From: Ascochyta rabiei
Taxonomy: Eukaryota; Ascomycota; Dothideomycetes; Pleosporales; Didymellaceae
DNA: 64,000 nucleotides
Assembly: GCF_004011695.2 (NCBI RefSeq)
Contig: NC_082409.1
Coordinates: 434,001-498,000 of the forward strand
Direction: 5' to 3'
The notes beneath the pieces were generated by a model. The model saw only the letters and a list, made by a program, of their open reading frames with translations, did no database searches and was not told the DNA's origin. Of this stretch, positions 20,855 to 31,397 are shown one piece after another (within the stretch, counting starts at the first letter, position 1; each line of letters starts with the position of its first letter). A program made the position numbers and the translations under genes.

Positions 20855-22273
20855 GCGGTCATATCTATGTGGAAAGATTTAGTGGAAAGATATCCGACAA
20901 TCTGCTGGAAGAAGGTGCTCCTTCTCGTCGACCCCAGCAGGTAGAGGTCTTCTCAGCTATCCCTATGACCCTGTCTTGATATGTCCTGACACGTGTGATG
21001 TTGCATCCTCGAAAAGGAGGGGTGATGAGGGAGATTCTCAAATTGGGGAAATTGAATGAGTCGGGTGAACGTAGTTGTGTGACCTGGTGTACGTCTAGGT
21101 GTGTTTCCTCTTGGGAGCAGATCTGTCCCTGAAGTCAACTGTAGCTTAGGCCAATGGCAGTCTGCGTGTGGTGAATAGTGGCTAAATAAAAGGTTAGTGT
21201 CGTGAGCTTCATTGCATAATATTGGAGACATTGAGCCTACTTGGTGATTACGTTCAATGTATTCTGTTACCGATGCAAGGTAGTCAGTCCAGAGGTAGCG
21301 ACAGCCATCATCTCAATCGCTGCGACGCCACTTCAGCAGGGACTCAAGCAGATACTCTCCAATACTGAAGCGCCTCCGGTTGATACCCACAGGACGAGCT
21401 GGCTCCGGCTCACCCTACGTAAGTGAGAGCGCATAAGATCGCGGAGACCTTTCGAAGCTGGGGACACGTAACTTGCAACGCACTATGGTGCTCAAATTAC
21501 CCCGATCCGCTGCTGGACATGTAGCGACGAATACGTTGTGTGATATGATCCAGTTCGCCGTGCTTGTATAGTTTTGTTACGGATGCGTTTTGAGTCTTTC
21601 CCGGAACGCGCAACTGATCGTAGATCACAAATCCGCTGCACTGTCTCCTGAACATAGCTCGGTCTTCAGTGAAAACTTGCTAACGTGATATTGAGCATGA
21701 ATGCAGAGTGAGTGGTAGCCAATCCAACGGGAAGCTTGAGTCCTCGAATACGTGGTATTGATGGATCTGCTGAATCTCAACTTGACGTTATCGCAGCTTA
21801 TTGCGAAGATATGTTATGTGTCTTTTGCACAGGGAAGATGCTGCAGTTGACGACGTTTGACCTATCAAACGAGCATAAGTTACTCAACCCGGCTGTTAGC
21901 TATGACAGACGCGGCATCCAATTGTGCTGACGGTCCGCGCTGAACCGCCCGGGCCGCGTCGAGAGGCGGAATAGGAGCATACTCGAATGAGATGCCTTAT
22001 ATGTTAGTGGGTTGCATAGCCACTGATTGGTGTAGAATTGAGTTGATCGCAAAACTGTATTCGAGAGTCGAGATCGCAAGTCCTCGGCTCGGAGAACGCG
22101 GGGCAGTGGTGGGGCAGCCGCGATAGAGCTCACCCCAAACACGAGGTAGGACGGCCGTCTCCGACGCCTGCTGCTCGCCGCGCTGCCTGTTCTCATGGAC
22201 CCTAGTGCGTGAGCGACTTGTTTGATTAGCCACCTCGTTTCCTTGCGACCCAACATCTCTGTACACACGAACC

Positions 22274-23247
22274 ATGGCATCGGCAACCCAAGGGCTCACT
22301 TCTGAACAGGTTGACTTTTTCAACAAGAACGGCTACCTACTGATACCAAATGCACTGTCACAGGACAAAGTCAAGCAGCTCCTTGCTGAGACCAGCAAAA
22401 TGCTGCACGATTTCGAGCTGAAGGACCATCCAATGACCAAGTTCTCCACTGGTGGCGATGACGGCGCAGACCATGTAGGTGACGCGTACTTCCTGGAATC
22501 CGGAGACAAAGTGCGCTTCTTCTTTGAGGAAGGTATCATGGACCCAACGCCTGGAAAGCTCAAACGCACAACTAATACTGTATAGATGCGTTCGATAAGT
22601 CTGGCAACCTGATCAAGCCTAAAGAACGCGCCATCAACAAGATCGGTCACTATCTTCACGAACTGTCTCCTTCCTTTCGCAACATGTCTCTCTCCGCGAA
22701 CAACGCAGCCATCGCACGCGACCTCGGCTTCCGCGATCCCCGGGTACTACAATCCATGGTTATTTGCAAGCAGCCTGAAATCGGCGGCGCCGTGCCCCCA
22801 CACCAGGACAGCACTTTCCTGTATACAGATGCGCCGAGTGCAGTGGGCTTTTGGTATGCGTTGGAGGATGCGACCAAGGAGAACGGATGCTTGAGCTTCG
22901 CGGCAGGAAGCCACAAGCGCGCTGGGATCAAGCAAAGATTCGTACGGACTGGCGAGAACGGCAAGAAAGGAACTGGGTTCATCGACAACGAAGGGCCGCA
23001 GTTCCCCAAAGGGCTGCAGACAGACGCTGGTGCGGACAAGGAGGAGGCATACGACATGGGCGAGGTCAAGGCCGGCACACTGGTGCTCATTCATGGCAAC
23101 ATCCTGCACAAGAGCGAGAAGAACACCAGCCAGAAAAGCCGGAATATATACACGTTCCACGTTATTGAGGGCGAGGAGAGGTACGACGAGCGAAACTGGC
23201 TGCAGCCGCCCGTGAGTGGCTTCTCGAAGCTCAGCGTCGGTGCGTAG
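22274..23247 (+). CDS. Phytanoyl-CoA dioxygenase (PhyH/PHYHD1-like), 2 exons
   Basis: A 2-oxoglutarate and Fe(II)-dependent oxygenase of the PhyH family. Exons 22274-22532 and 22586-23247 flank a 53-bp intron (GTATCA...TATAG); the product is 306 residues. It begins with LTSEQVDFFNKNGYLLIPNA, the typical PhyH opening. The iron ligands are visible: the H-x-D of HQDSTFLYT at about 159-161 and the distal His of GNILHKSEKN near 261, followed by the SRNIYTFHVIEG strand with the Arg expected to bind 2-oxoglutarate. The length and the HQDSTFLYTDAPSAVGFWYA block resemble human PHYHD1 more than peroxisomal PHYH. No peroxisomal C-terminal signal is seen (ends KLSVGA). Substrate unknown. Tail-to-tail with the TMEM234-like gene, 38 bp between stops. 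Confidence 0.9.
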
Positions 23248-23285
23248 GGACGAAGGTCGAATGCATGTATCGATGTCTACGGCTA

Positions 23286-23842
23286 TTATGTCTTGCTCTG
23301 TACGCACAGCGCAATGCCACCGAGAGCCAAGCCCATGCCAATCCAAGTGTCTGCCTGTATTAGCAAATGCAAGGGCGTACGCAATGCTCGTACTTACCTC
23401 TGCTGATGACCTTCTTCTCTGCCCACCACTCACCCAGCACTGTGAACATGAACGCCAGCGAGTTTGTTATGGGTACCGTGAGACTCAGTTCTGCCCTTGG
23501 TTAGCCCCCCATGCCGCTTTTGACAATGTCTCATCACTCACCAGCCTTGCCAATCAAAATGAAGAACCACACACTACCGGTCACGTTGAGCAGTAGCGGT
23601 ATGGCATACGCTGGTCTACTCAATACGCCTTTGACAGCGTACCAGATACCCAAAACCTTTTTCTTGAGCACCGAGTTCTTGGGATCAGTCAAGGAGGGGT
23701 GCGTGGGCGCAGTGTAGTTCATAGCAGCTCTGCGCATAAACGGCGTGGTGAGCCCCCAGCATGCGCCGACCATGAGGAAACCCAAGATCCAGCGGAAGAC
23801 GGACGGCTGCGGGTCGTTGGCAGCGGGTGTGTCGGGGTCCAT
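23286..23842 (-). CDS. TMEM234-like multi-pass membrane protein, 3 exons
   Basis: Exons 23842-23542, 23490-23398 and 23350-23286 give 152 residues. Introns are 51 and 47 bp; at the second acceptor two AGs occur four bases apart and only the inner one keeps the frame into DTWIGMGLALGGIALCVQ. The protein has about four membrane segments and the conserved block LVGACWGLTTPFMRR-like near its start (here MVGACWGLTTPFMRRA), then LNVTGSVWFFILIGKAG, ELSLTVPITNSLAFMFTVLG and EWWAEKKVISRDTW. This is the pattern of the TMEM234 family, distant relatives of the drug/metabolite transporter superfamily. Function is unresolved; transport or a structural membrane role is inference. The start at 23842 is the first ATG in frame. 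Confidence 0.88.
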
Positions 23843-24156
23843 TGCACTGCGCAAAGATTACCGGAAACGCGTGAATGCGTGGGTCACGGAAATACCGCTG
23901 TGGGTTGTTTAAGCAGTGACGTCGTGGGTGTTTCCGCTGAGTCCAAAGTTCGGAATTGCGCCTGCTGCTTCAGGCTTCATTATGTAAGCCCTTTCGGTGG
24001 ACACGCACACCGTCACTCGAAACAACAACAACACGCATGACATCTGTTCCTCTTGTCCTTGACAGCACTGCCATCTTCGTATTGTTTCACCTTACTGGTG
24101 GCTTGACATGCGAAGGACAGAATCAACATTAAGCCAGATGCAAGGGCCCTCCTAAC
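23843..24156. other. Intergenic, TMEM234-like promoter region
   Basis: Upstream of the TMEM234-like start. Nothing specific recognised. Confidence 0.4.
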
Positions 24157-24390
24157 TCAGTCAGAATTGGCACAACTTGCTGCTGCCCACGAGCGCAAAA
24201 CCGCCTCTACGGTCAGCTCCGTACCAATTTCGCGCACCTCTTCGCCACTGGGTTTCCACTCAAGCCTGCGAGCTGGGACTCGGAGCGCGCGCTCGCAATA
24301 GGCACGTGCGAAGCTACTCACGCCATATTCTGTCTCAATCTCATCGCCACTAAAAGTCTGCTCACCCACAGTATCGCCGGTGTTCTCCAT
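24157..24390 (-). CDS. Small hypothetical protein, 77 aa
   Basis: An ATG-initiated frame with acidic N-terminus (MENTGDTVGEQTFSGDEIET) and a helical C-terminal half (SGEEVREIGTELTVEAVLRS). Composition is coding-like, with no low complexity and no membrane segment. I recognise no family. It is divergent from wetA, 974 bp between the starts. It might instead be one exon of a larger gene, but I saw no good donor or acceptor. Confidence 0.42.
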   Translation of the reverse strand: MENTGDTVGEQTFSGDEIETEYGVSSFARAYCERALRVPARRLEWKPSGEEVREIGTELTVEAVLRSWAAASCANSD

Positions 24391-25364
24391 TTTCTTTGTT
24401 CCCCTGCTCTGGATCTCTCTCTAGTTCCTCGTTCCTCTATCCATTTCCACTTCTGATGTCGGTTCCCTTTTGTCAGCCAATCGTCGTCTGTTCACTTCAG
24501 CGTCAGATGTTTGGGATCTATCGTTAATGCAGGCTGGTCGCGGCTGGTTGCGGCATGTCGGTTATCTGCATTCCACACTCTTCGAGATGGAGTAGCTTCA
24601 TCTAAGCGAGGTGTCGCAATAGACACATCCCACGTCATTACAACTTCACACAGATTACTCGCATCACCGGAAGGTTCTCTGATTCATCCCCTGGTAATAT
24701 TCCGACATGAATCAGCTACCCGGACGACTCCCAGGCGACTCCCAGGCGTGTACAAGTTCAGTCTCTGCAGCCTCAGAAAGATACAATGACTGTCAAGAGA
24801 ACAGGACTTAAGCGACTCTGGTGTAACGGATACCTGTGGGGGCTGGGCAACACAAGCGAGAATGTAACCCAATAGCAACGCTATGTGGCTGCAACCAGCA
24901 TGCTTCTTCCTGGCTGCACCTGCTTGGAGCTGCCCAACCACCTCAGTGCCCTATGTGCACCGACGTTTGACACTACGGCCACTACAGACGCCTTAAGCGC
25001 GCCTGAAACAATAGGGCAGTGGCTTAGGTCATCCTCATTCCACCCTGGCTCGTCAATAATAGTTCGATACAACCTGGAATGCAGTTGTCAAGGAGTGGCT
25101 GGAAAGAACTCTGATGAACCAAGATGCAGGAGTATATATCAAGTATAGGTAGGGGTGTTTTGATTGTTTGTATCCAGCATCCACTGCACCATTGGCCGCT
25201 CCACATCTGTTCCTGCATCTCTGTACGCCTCGAATCGAGATTGCCGCAAGGTACACGACGTGTTACATTCGCGCTTCGTCCACTCGGTATCGTCTTCGCC
25301 ACACCTTGTCTGCAGGTCTTCTTCCAGGTACCTGGTTAGTCACCCACCGGAAAAATTATTCTTC
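24391..25364. other. wetA upstream region
   Basis: About 1 kb of non-coding sequence that serves as promoter and long 5' leader of wetA. It contains four matches to the AbaA binding consensus, listed separately. The wetA frame stays open about 200 bases before the chosen ATG, without another ATG in frame. Confidence 0.5.
24569..25081 (+). promoter_or_regulatory. Four AbaA-type CATTCY sites upstream of wetA
   Basis: CATTCC at 24569-24574 and 25036-25041 on the plus strand, and CATTCT/CATTCC on the minus strand at 24859-24864 and 25076-25081. In Aspergillus nidulans the TEA-domain regulator AbaA binds CATTCY and activates wetA. By chance about one such site per kilobase is expected, so four in this 1-kb region is suggestive only. 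Confidence 0.4.
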
Positions 25365-27062
25365 ATGGCCCATCTACTACGCTACCCCTCCGAAATCCCA
25401 ATGCGGCCGATCAGCAACAAAGAAACGGAGGCCGTTGAGCTAGACCAGCTCTTTGAGAGCTACGTTGAGACAGATGTTTTCCAGCAATTCACTACTTCAA
25501 CTACCGACCCTTCTGGGTCCGACGATCTGGCACATCTCTTTGACCTGTCCCCAACCAATGACAACAACCTCTTTGGCTTCACGCCTATTCTCAATCGGGA
25601 CGCTGAGCCTTGGCACAAGGCTACGCAACTATCCTCTCAAAACCCAACCTCGTCCGCTGATTCAGTCAGTTCATTTGTGAACTACAGTCAGTCTCGCGGC
25701 AACTCTACCTCGAGCGACAGCGACACGCTCAGTTTTGAGGATCTTTTTGAGCTTGAGACGAACCAACTGCGATCCACCTCTCAGCCTTCTACACCACGAC
25801 CTCACGCCGCCACCAAGTGTATCAAGAAAGCTCAGTCGTTTCCGGATCGATCAGTAACACGTGGCATCCAGAAGACACTGAAGAAGTGTCCAAGTTCGAG
25901 CTTTGCGAAGACTGCAAAAATGATGCAGCCGTCCTATTATCGGGCTCCTGTCCCTGCCATGTGGGCGCGCAAGATGGATAGCGCTGTTGACCTTAATGCG
26001 CACGTGTTGCCCATTAACATGCAATCGCCTCCTCCTTCCACCAAGTTGGTTCAGGATGAAAGCACAGATGGGTTCTTCGCACAACAACAACAACAACAAC
26101 ATCATCATCATCATCATCATCATCGTCATCAACAACCTTACACCACCACGACACGGTCTCCAATTGTTGACGGCAGCTCCTCCCCAGACATGGGCTTCTC
26201 CAATTACCAACTCACACCACAAGCGTCGCCAGCTATCAGCATTCCCAACAACAGCGACCCTTTCAGCCACAACATAGGCTTGACACAGTCATCAGCTTCC
26301 GGTACCGCGACTCTCTCAGCTTTCACGCCACCAAGCTCCCTCAGAATTCCCATGACGACCTGGGGTCCCACCGACTCACCCAACATCGACTTTGCCTTCT
26401 CAGCCTCATGCTCACCCGACTTTTCTACTACCAGGACAGCAGGCTGGTGGAACGACGAGATAATGCCCGCTACGCAACAAAACTACCCCACACACCGCGA
26501 ATCCAACGCGCGCACTACATCACAGAGCATCCCTGTCTCCATGGCAGGTCTCGGCATATCCTGCGACATGTCCAGGTTCAGTGACATGAGCGAATACCAA
26601 TCTCAATCCGAGATACAATCATATCACCCAGTAATGTACCCCACACAGCCCGATCACGTTCACGCTTCACATATGGTTCCCATTGGCACCCGTCCTCTCT
26701 CTCGCTCGCCTTCACCAACACTCCAACCACGCTTCCACCGCCGCCGTCCTTCAGGCCAGGCGCAACGCACATCAACAACACAGTCGCGCCGAAAGTCCTC
26801 TCAGAGCTCGCACGGTTCTGCGCGTGCACCTTCCAGTGGCAACGTGGGATTTGTCAACTTCACACCCGACGACAGCAGGAAGATCCTGACCGGTGTTGCA
26901 CCAAGCGGGTCAAGTAAGACGAAGATGAGGCGAGAGAAAGAGGCTGCGGAGAAGAGGAGGAAGCTGAGCCAGGCTGCCGTCAAGGCGGTTATGGAGGCGG
27001 GCGGGGATGTAGATCGGTTGAGGGCATTGGAGAGGGAGGGGTTGTGTGTTTTTGAGAGCTAG
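25365..27062 (+). CDS. wetA: Developmental regulatory protein WetA
   Basis: Late-acting regulator of conidium maturation in the BrlA-AbaA-WetA cascade; it controls spore wall completion, trehalose and pigment programmes. The ATG at 25365 gives 565 residues, close to the Aspergillus protein. The diagnostic part is the C-terminus: VNFTPDDSRKILTGVAPSGS, then SKTKMRREKEAAEKRRKLSQ and AAVKAVMEAGGDVDRL, which corresponds to the conserved WetA C-terminal region with its basic nuclear-localisation stretch. The N-terminus has VELDQLFESYVETDVFQQF, also WetA-like. The middle is disordered and rich in Ser, Thr, Pro, with a run of six Gln and eight His near 26090 encoded by CAA and CAT triplets. Single exon. 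The frame is open further upstream but no earlier ATG is in frame. Confidence 0.85.
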   Translation: MAHLLRYPSEIPMRPISNKETEAVELDQLFESYVETDVFQQFTTSTTDPSGSDDLAHLFDLSPTNDNNLFGFTPILNRDAEPWHKATQLSSQNPTSSADSVSSFVNYSQSRGNSTSSDSDTLSFEDLFELETNQLRSTSQPSTPRPHAATKCIKKAQSFPDRSVTRGIQKTLKKCPSSSFAKTAKMMQPSYYRAPVPAMWARKMDSAVDLNAHVLPINMQSPPPSTKLVQDESTDGFFAQQQQQQHHHHHHHHRHQQPYTTTTRSPIVDGSSSPDMGFSNYQLTPQASPAISIPNNSDPFSHNIGLTQSSASGTATLSAFTPPSSLRIPMTTWGPTDSPNIDFAFSASCSPDFSTTRTAGWWNDEIMPATQQNYPTHRESNARTTSQSIPVSMAGLGISCDMSRFSDMSEYQSQSEIQSYHPVMYPTQPDHVHASHMVPIGTRPLSRSPSPTLQPRFHRRRPSGQAQRTSTTQSRRKSSQSSHGSARAPSSGNVGFVNFTPDDSRKILTGVAPSGSSKTKMRREKEAAEKRRKLSQAAVKAVMEAGGDVDRLRALEREGLCVFES

Positions 27063-27686
27063 GCTTGGACTCACCTCACGGAGGTTCGAGCTGGATTAGC
27101 AGCTCGATCATGCATACACTGTTACATGTCCCAATCCCCGCCGCACCCTTATAGAACACAGAGTAGTGTTGGTAGATGGGAGAGGCTAGTTGGATTTTAC
27201 CTGTCAAGCCTATATCACTGTTTTGGGAACTGGAGAGATAATGCGTACATAGCACGAAGGTCATACACACTTCATACATCAAACAAATAATCGAAACATC
27301 ATTAATAATATCATCATCATCATCATCATCATCATCATTTGTCATCGTCATGCCGATACCGTGAATGTGCTATCATCACTTCATCATCATCATCATCATC
27401 ATCATTTGTCGTCATCATGCCGATACCGTGAATGTGCTATCATCACTTCATCATCATCATCATTTGTCGTCGTCATGCCGATACCGTGAATGTGCTATCA
27501 TCACTTCATCTCGCCTGCGCGTCCTACTACTGTATTGCCTTCCGCTCTGCCACTGAACTGCATCGAGTGGGCTAAGGCGCTTCGGAGAGGCTCCTGCGCA
27601 GGCTGTCATGGCGCGGTGCTACTTTGTTGCGGACGAATGCCTGCAAAGCTGTTCTTTCCAACACTGTTACCTTTCAAACCATGACT
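27063..27686. other. Intergenic between convergent wetA and RRP4, with minisatellite
   Basis: Holds the 3' flanks of both genes and the ATC-rich minisatellite at 27309-27510. No gene seen. Confidence 0.5.
27309..27510. repeat. Minisatellite with (ATC)n and GC-richer core
   Basis: Three copies of a unit made of an (ATC)n run, a TTTGTCGTC-like step and the core CATGCCGATACCGTGAATGT followed by GCTATCATCACTTC. The ATC runs shorten from left to right while the core is nearly invariant. Confidence 0.85.
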
Positions 27687-28709
27687 TCAACCAACGTTCT
27701 CAATCTCCAGCCTCGCAAGCACTGCCTCTACAACCCCCTTCGCGCCAATACCGCGCTCAACACCCCCAAGACTCTGCTCCTCGGCTTCCATCTCCACTGC
27801 ACCTTCGTAAACTTTCACGATTGTGTCCTCGTCAACTTTTGTGCCGCACGCGACTAGCCCCTTGATGAGAGTGCTCACCCTGGTAATCTCTTTCATGACC
27901 GCCGGTTCGATCTCGTCGTTCTGACTCGAGTAGAGCGTCTCTGTGACTTGTTCGTCCAGCTTGTTGATTCCTGTTTCTGTGGTACTGGCGGCGATAGCTG
28001 TGTGCTTCGAGATGAAGATATATCCGTTGACCCCTAGTACGACGTCGATCTCGCCGGCCGCCGAATTGAGAGTAAAGACCTGTCTTCTACTCCTGACGAC
28101 GCCTCCTTTCCTTGATAGAATGCCCCCGCCTGCGCCGGACAACGAGGTGAACAGACCGTTGCGCAATTTTCCGTACTTTAAGGAGCGTGTGTGCAACGAG
28201 GCTGTGTTGTCCTGATGTAGACTTTGGACTTCGGCGACGAGTAGATCGCCTTCGGAGAAGAAGGTGCGAATGTTGAGCTCATCAACGGCCGTCCTCCTTC
28301 TGAGGATGCCTCCTGGCAAGTTTATACTGGACAGTGGCAGGTTGGCGAGCATGGGCGCGGCGATGTCGACGCTCCACTTCTTCGTCTGGACGTTGACTAT
28401 CCGCCCTATCACTAGGTCTCCAATCTCGGGGTTGTAGCGTGCGCGTAAGGGTTGGACGGAGAGCAGCTTGTTGGTCTTATGCAGGTGGCCGGCGACTGTG
28501 GAAATAATGGTTCCACTGCCTGCTGGTACGTAGGTGCCGTGGCCGCGCATCCATTGCGGATCGCTGGTGATGTGCTCGCCGGGGGTTACGATTGATGTGG
28601 TGCTTGACGTCGGCAGTTCGTCGTCGGACATGTCCACGTCCGAGTCCTCGGTGGGTGCATCGCGGCGAGGTGGGAGGGGCGCGCTTGGAGGGAGGATGGA
28701 GACGCCCAT
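27687..28709 (-). CDS. RRP4: Exosome complex RNA-binding subunit RRP4
   Basis: Cap subunit of the nuclear and cytoplasmic RNA exosome, which binds RNA and guides it into the 3'-5' degradation channel. Single exon, 340 residues from the ATG 28709-28707. After an acidic disordered start it has the N-terminal domain ([20 protein letters not shown]), an S1 domain ([40 protein letters not shown]) at roughly 90-170, and a KH-like domain whose GVNG loop ([14 protein letters not shown]) lies near 226. Length and order agree with yeast and human RRP4, with a somewhat longer Gly-containing linker ([13 protein letters not shown]). Divergent from the phospholipase D-like gene, sharing a short promoter; convergent with wetA. 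Confidence 0.94.
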   Translation of the reverse strand: MGVSILPPSAPLPPRRDAPTEDSDVDMSDDELPTSSTTSIVTPGEHITSDPQWMRGHGTYVPAGSGTIISTVAGHLHKTNKLLSVQPLRARYNPEIGDLVIGRIVNVQTKKWSVDIAAPMLANLPLSSINLPGGILRRRTAVDELNIRTFFSEGDLLVAEVQSLHQDNTASLHTRSLKYGKLRNGLFTSLSGAGGGILSRKGGVVRSRRQVFTLNSAAGEIDVVLGVNGYIFISKHTAIAASTTETGINKLDEQVTETLYSSQNDEIEPAVMKEITRVSTLIKGLVACGTKVDEDTIVKVYEGAVEMEAEEQSLGGVERGIGAKGVVEAVLARLEIENVG

Positions 28710-28929
28710 TGTGCAGTGCGGGCGATTTGATGGGATGGGATGGGGTTGTTATTCGGTCTTGTGTGGTTGTCAGGTTCGAGCACACGTGGTGGTGTGCTTT
28801 TATCGGAGCTTGCAGGTCGCTGATATTGCTGGGCTTGACGTCGTCGGTGATGCCGGAACCCTGGAAATTTTGGCGGAGGGCTCGCTCCATCATCGCCATC
28901 CCTGCAGCGGGCTAGTGTCCAAATGCGGC
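28710..28929. promoter_or_regulatory. Short bidirectional promoter, RRP4 / PLD-like
   Basis: About 220 bp separate the RRP4 ATG (minus) from the preferred ATG of the PLD-like gene (plus), so both must be driven from here. No specific motif assigned. Confidence 0.5.
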
Positions 28930-30480
28930 ATGGCTGTTCGCGCTCAACCACTCGCGTCTGGGATTCGACGTCACACCATCAGCAAATCTCATCCGATGTT
29001 CCATAGCCCTTTTGCTCCCGCAGCGCCTGATGATCGACTGCGTGAGCTCGATGACCCGCGAGCGCTCTCCCACGTGAGCGAGCGGATGGCCTCACAGTAT
29101 CAGGAGCCATTCATTCATGATCTTGAAAGAGCAGCTGGTGCCACCGAGCAAGATGACCCAAACTACTACTCGCGATCGCCACGGTCTCTTATTACAATCT
29201 CGGACGTTCAGACATTCATAACTGGTACCGGATCATCAATCTACGCCTCGCTCGCACCTTTGCTCGAGTCGACCGAACATGAACTCATCCTTGTGACGTG
29301 CTTCTGGGCGTCTTCTGTCACCCGTGACACACTCAATGCTATGCTTCGCAAGCTATCTGATAAAGCCGTACGTCGAGGAACGAAGAAAATACGCGTTCGT
29401 TTGTGTTTCTCATCGTCTTCCATCTTTCAAAAGCTGTTCCATAAGCAGTCTGCTGCTGGGCAAACATATCCCTCTACTGAATGGGTAAAGAAATTTGGGC
29501 TACCTGACCCAACGGACCTTGGCGGACTGGACCTTAAGATCAAGAGCGTGTTCATCTTACCATTTAGCGTAATGCATCCAAAGTTTATTATCGTGGATCG
29601 AAAGACTGTTGTCCTGCCAAGTTGCAACGTTAGCTGGGAGGAATGGTTCGAGGGAGCCATAACAATGACTGGGCCGATAGTATCGCTGTTCCTCAAGTTC
29701 TATTGGACATTCTGGGAAAGGCGAGCGAATGTACCGGCCGACGCTATCGACTCCGTCGTGACTACCGCAGAGTTTGATGCGGCATATGCGGCGACCGGCG
29801 CCAATCAGCATGCAGCCATACATTCTCAGAGCACCCCTACCTTCTTCCTTCCGAGTCCACACCGGCGAAATCCAAATTTCCAGCCCTTCAGAATCGTCAG
29901 CCCCCCAGCAACACCACTGAACGCCTTCTTGATGACACTTTTCGCGAAGGCAGAACGGAACATACGCATTCAAACACCGAATATCACTGCGCCCCCAGTC
30001 TTGTCTGCACTTGTTGAAGCTCTCGCTCGCGGTATCGACGTCGCAATCCTGACGTCTGCTCGACTCATGACATTAGAGCAGCTTGTTACAGCCGGTACCA
30101 CAACGTCTCGTTGTGTCAAAACACTGATCAAACGATACAACTCACTTAATTCGCTGGCTTTATCAAGGCCATACGATGAAGAAGCAGCGATAACTCCTGC
30201 CAAGGTTGGCAAACTCTGCATCTCGTACTTTGAGCCACGGCACAGTCATCAGAGGAATGAAGAGCGGGGTGAACCACAGCAGAGTCATCTGAAGATGACA
30301 ATTGTCGATGGCGAGGTGCTGGTGCTCGGCAGCGGCAATCTGGATCGTGCAAGTTGGTTCACGAGTCAAGAGTTGGGCGTTGCGTTCTTTGGAACAGATG
30401 TAGTGCAGAGGGTGGAAGACACGGTCGACAGAGCAATGGAGGGGAGAAGTAGGGTCGTGTTCGACAGCGAAACTTGCTGA
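28930..30480 (+). CDS. Phospholipase D-like protein with two HKD motifs
   Basis: Member of the PLD superfamily, which hydrolyses phosphodiester bonds through paired HKD motifs. With the ATG at 28930 the product is 516 residues; ATG 28996 (MFHSPFAPAAPDD) is an equally plausible start. The frame is open back into RRP4 but that part is not protein-like. Motif 1 is HPKFIIVDRK near residue 216, followed by SCNVSWEEWFEGA; motif 2 is HLKMTIVDGE near 453, followed by GSGNLDRASWFTSQELGVAF. Both keep His, Lys and Asp, so the enzyme should be active. There are no PX/PH domains, so it is not the large Spo14-type PLD, and no cardiolipin synthase membrane segments; substrate lipid or nucleic acid cannot be told. 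No signal peptide evident. Confidence 0.88.
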   Translation: MAVRAQPLASGIRRHTISKSHPMFHSPFAPAAPDDRLRELDDPRALSHVSERMASQYQEPFIHDLERAAGATEQDDPNYYSRSPRSLITISDVQTFITGTGSSIYASLAPLLESTEHELILVTCFWASSVTRDTLNAMLRKLSDKAVRRGTKKIRVRLCFSSSSIFQKLFHKQSAAGQTYPSTEWVKKFGLPDPTDLGGLDLKIKSVFILPFSVMHPKFIIVDRKTVVLPSCNVSWEEWFEGAITMTGPIVSLFLKFYWTFWERRANVPADAIDSVVTTAEFDAAYAATGANQHAAIHSQSTPTFFLPSPHRRNPNFQPFRIVSPPATPLNAFLMTLFAKAERNIRIQTPNITAPPVLSALVEALARGIDVAILTSARLMTLEQLVTAGTTTSRCVKTLIKRYNSLNSLALSRPYDEEAAITPAKVGKLCISYFEPRHSHQRNEERGEPQQSHLKMTIVDGEVLVLGSGNLDRASWFTSQELGVAFFGTDVVQRVEDTVDRAMEGRSRVVFDSETC

Positions 30481-31352
30481 TTACCAATGGCCGTGGCTGG
30501 ATATGAAACCAGCTATGAAGTCAGAATGATGTTCGCAGCCACCCTAAGCCATGAAAATCGTCCAGGCACTTTTCATACGCAGTTCAACTGAGTGACACGA
30601 CCCAAGTTGCTGACTGCACCTGCACCGACCGATCAGTCCCTGCGATACCGCTCTTACAGCCCTCTAGCCAGCTAAAAATCCTGACCACATTCAAAACGGA
30701 CGTCTTGCGTCTGACAATGTAATCCCGGCTTTGGATATGCATACCAGACATTGCGGGAAAGGGTTCCAGATACAGCTCACGATAGAATTGTTTCCCAGAT
30801 TCCAGTGCAAGCTTTCGAGCACCCTAGTTTGCTTAATATGCAGGCCCGGCTTCGCTCATATTTGGACGTATCTTTGAGTTATAAAGAAAGCCATAGTCCC
30901 ACACTTGCATTATAAGCTTCTATACCCGCTCTACTGTCTTAAAGAAGTACCGGTCACGTCTCCGCGAGAAGATCTCAAAACCTCATCCGACAGCAGTTTG
31001 TGCTACTACGTATTGACCTTCGATCCCTCACGCAGACGTTTTTTCAAGAAGACAATGATGCAGCCTCCACATTCTCATTCCGTTCCATTGCTTTCCTTCT
31101 TTGACCTTGCTGATACCGTGTTTGAAGTAAGAAAGCTTGAGCCTCCACAGCCACCACAGCCACATGCCAGCCACGTAGCCACAGAATCGAAGATAGATCA
31201 TAAGAAGACACGTGCGTTGGCGATACTCAAGGCGATCCACTGCACTGCACTGCACTTCTAAACGGAACCGACTGCAGGCAAAACAGGCCACGATGTTGCC
31301 AAGTCGTGCGTGTCTATGCACGTTCAGCGGTGAGTACGAACGTGCTGTGCAT
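30481..31352. other. Intergenic left of the transposon
   Basis: About 0.9 kb of ordinary composition with no recognisable gene. The boundary to the AT-rich element at 31355 is abrupt. Confidence 0.5.
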
Positions 31353-31354
31353 TA

Positions 31355-31397
31355 CCGTGTCCGTGCGCGCAACAACCAGAGTCGCGCAACAACTAAA
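31355..31397 (+). repeat. Left terminal inverted repeat of the transposon
   Basis: Begins CCGTGTCCGTGCGCGCAACA and ends CAACAACTAAA; it matches the reverse complement of the right end with one C/T difference. Confidence 0.93.

Larger units (their letters stand above)
18632..22273. other. Gene-poor region, about 3.6 kb
   Basis: Between the PMC1 start and the dioxygenase start. The first part is the PMC1 promoter. Short open frames are scattered on both strands, the longest being the 138-codon frame at 20854-20438, described separately. Base composition is moderate; I see no transposon ends, tandem array or tRNA. Some of it may be non-coding RNA or old decayed sequence. Confidence 0.4.

Noticed and set aside
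27309..27510. Repeat-spacer look of the ATC minisatellite as a CRISPR-like array
   Set aside because: The 'spacers' are the same simple ATC runs; nuclear fungal DNA without cas genes.
28534..28929. 5' extension of the PLD-like frame into RRP4
   Set aside because: Overlaps the RRP4 coding start antisense and is not protein-like; ATG 28930 or 28996 is preferred.
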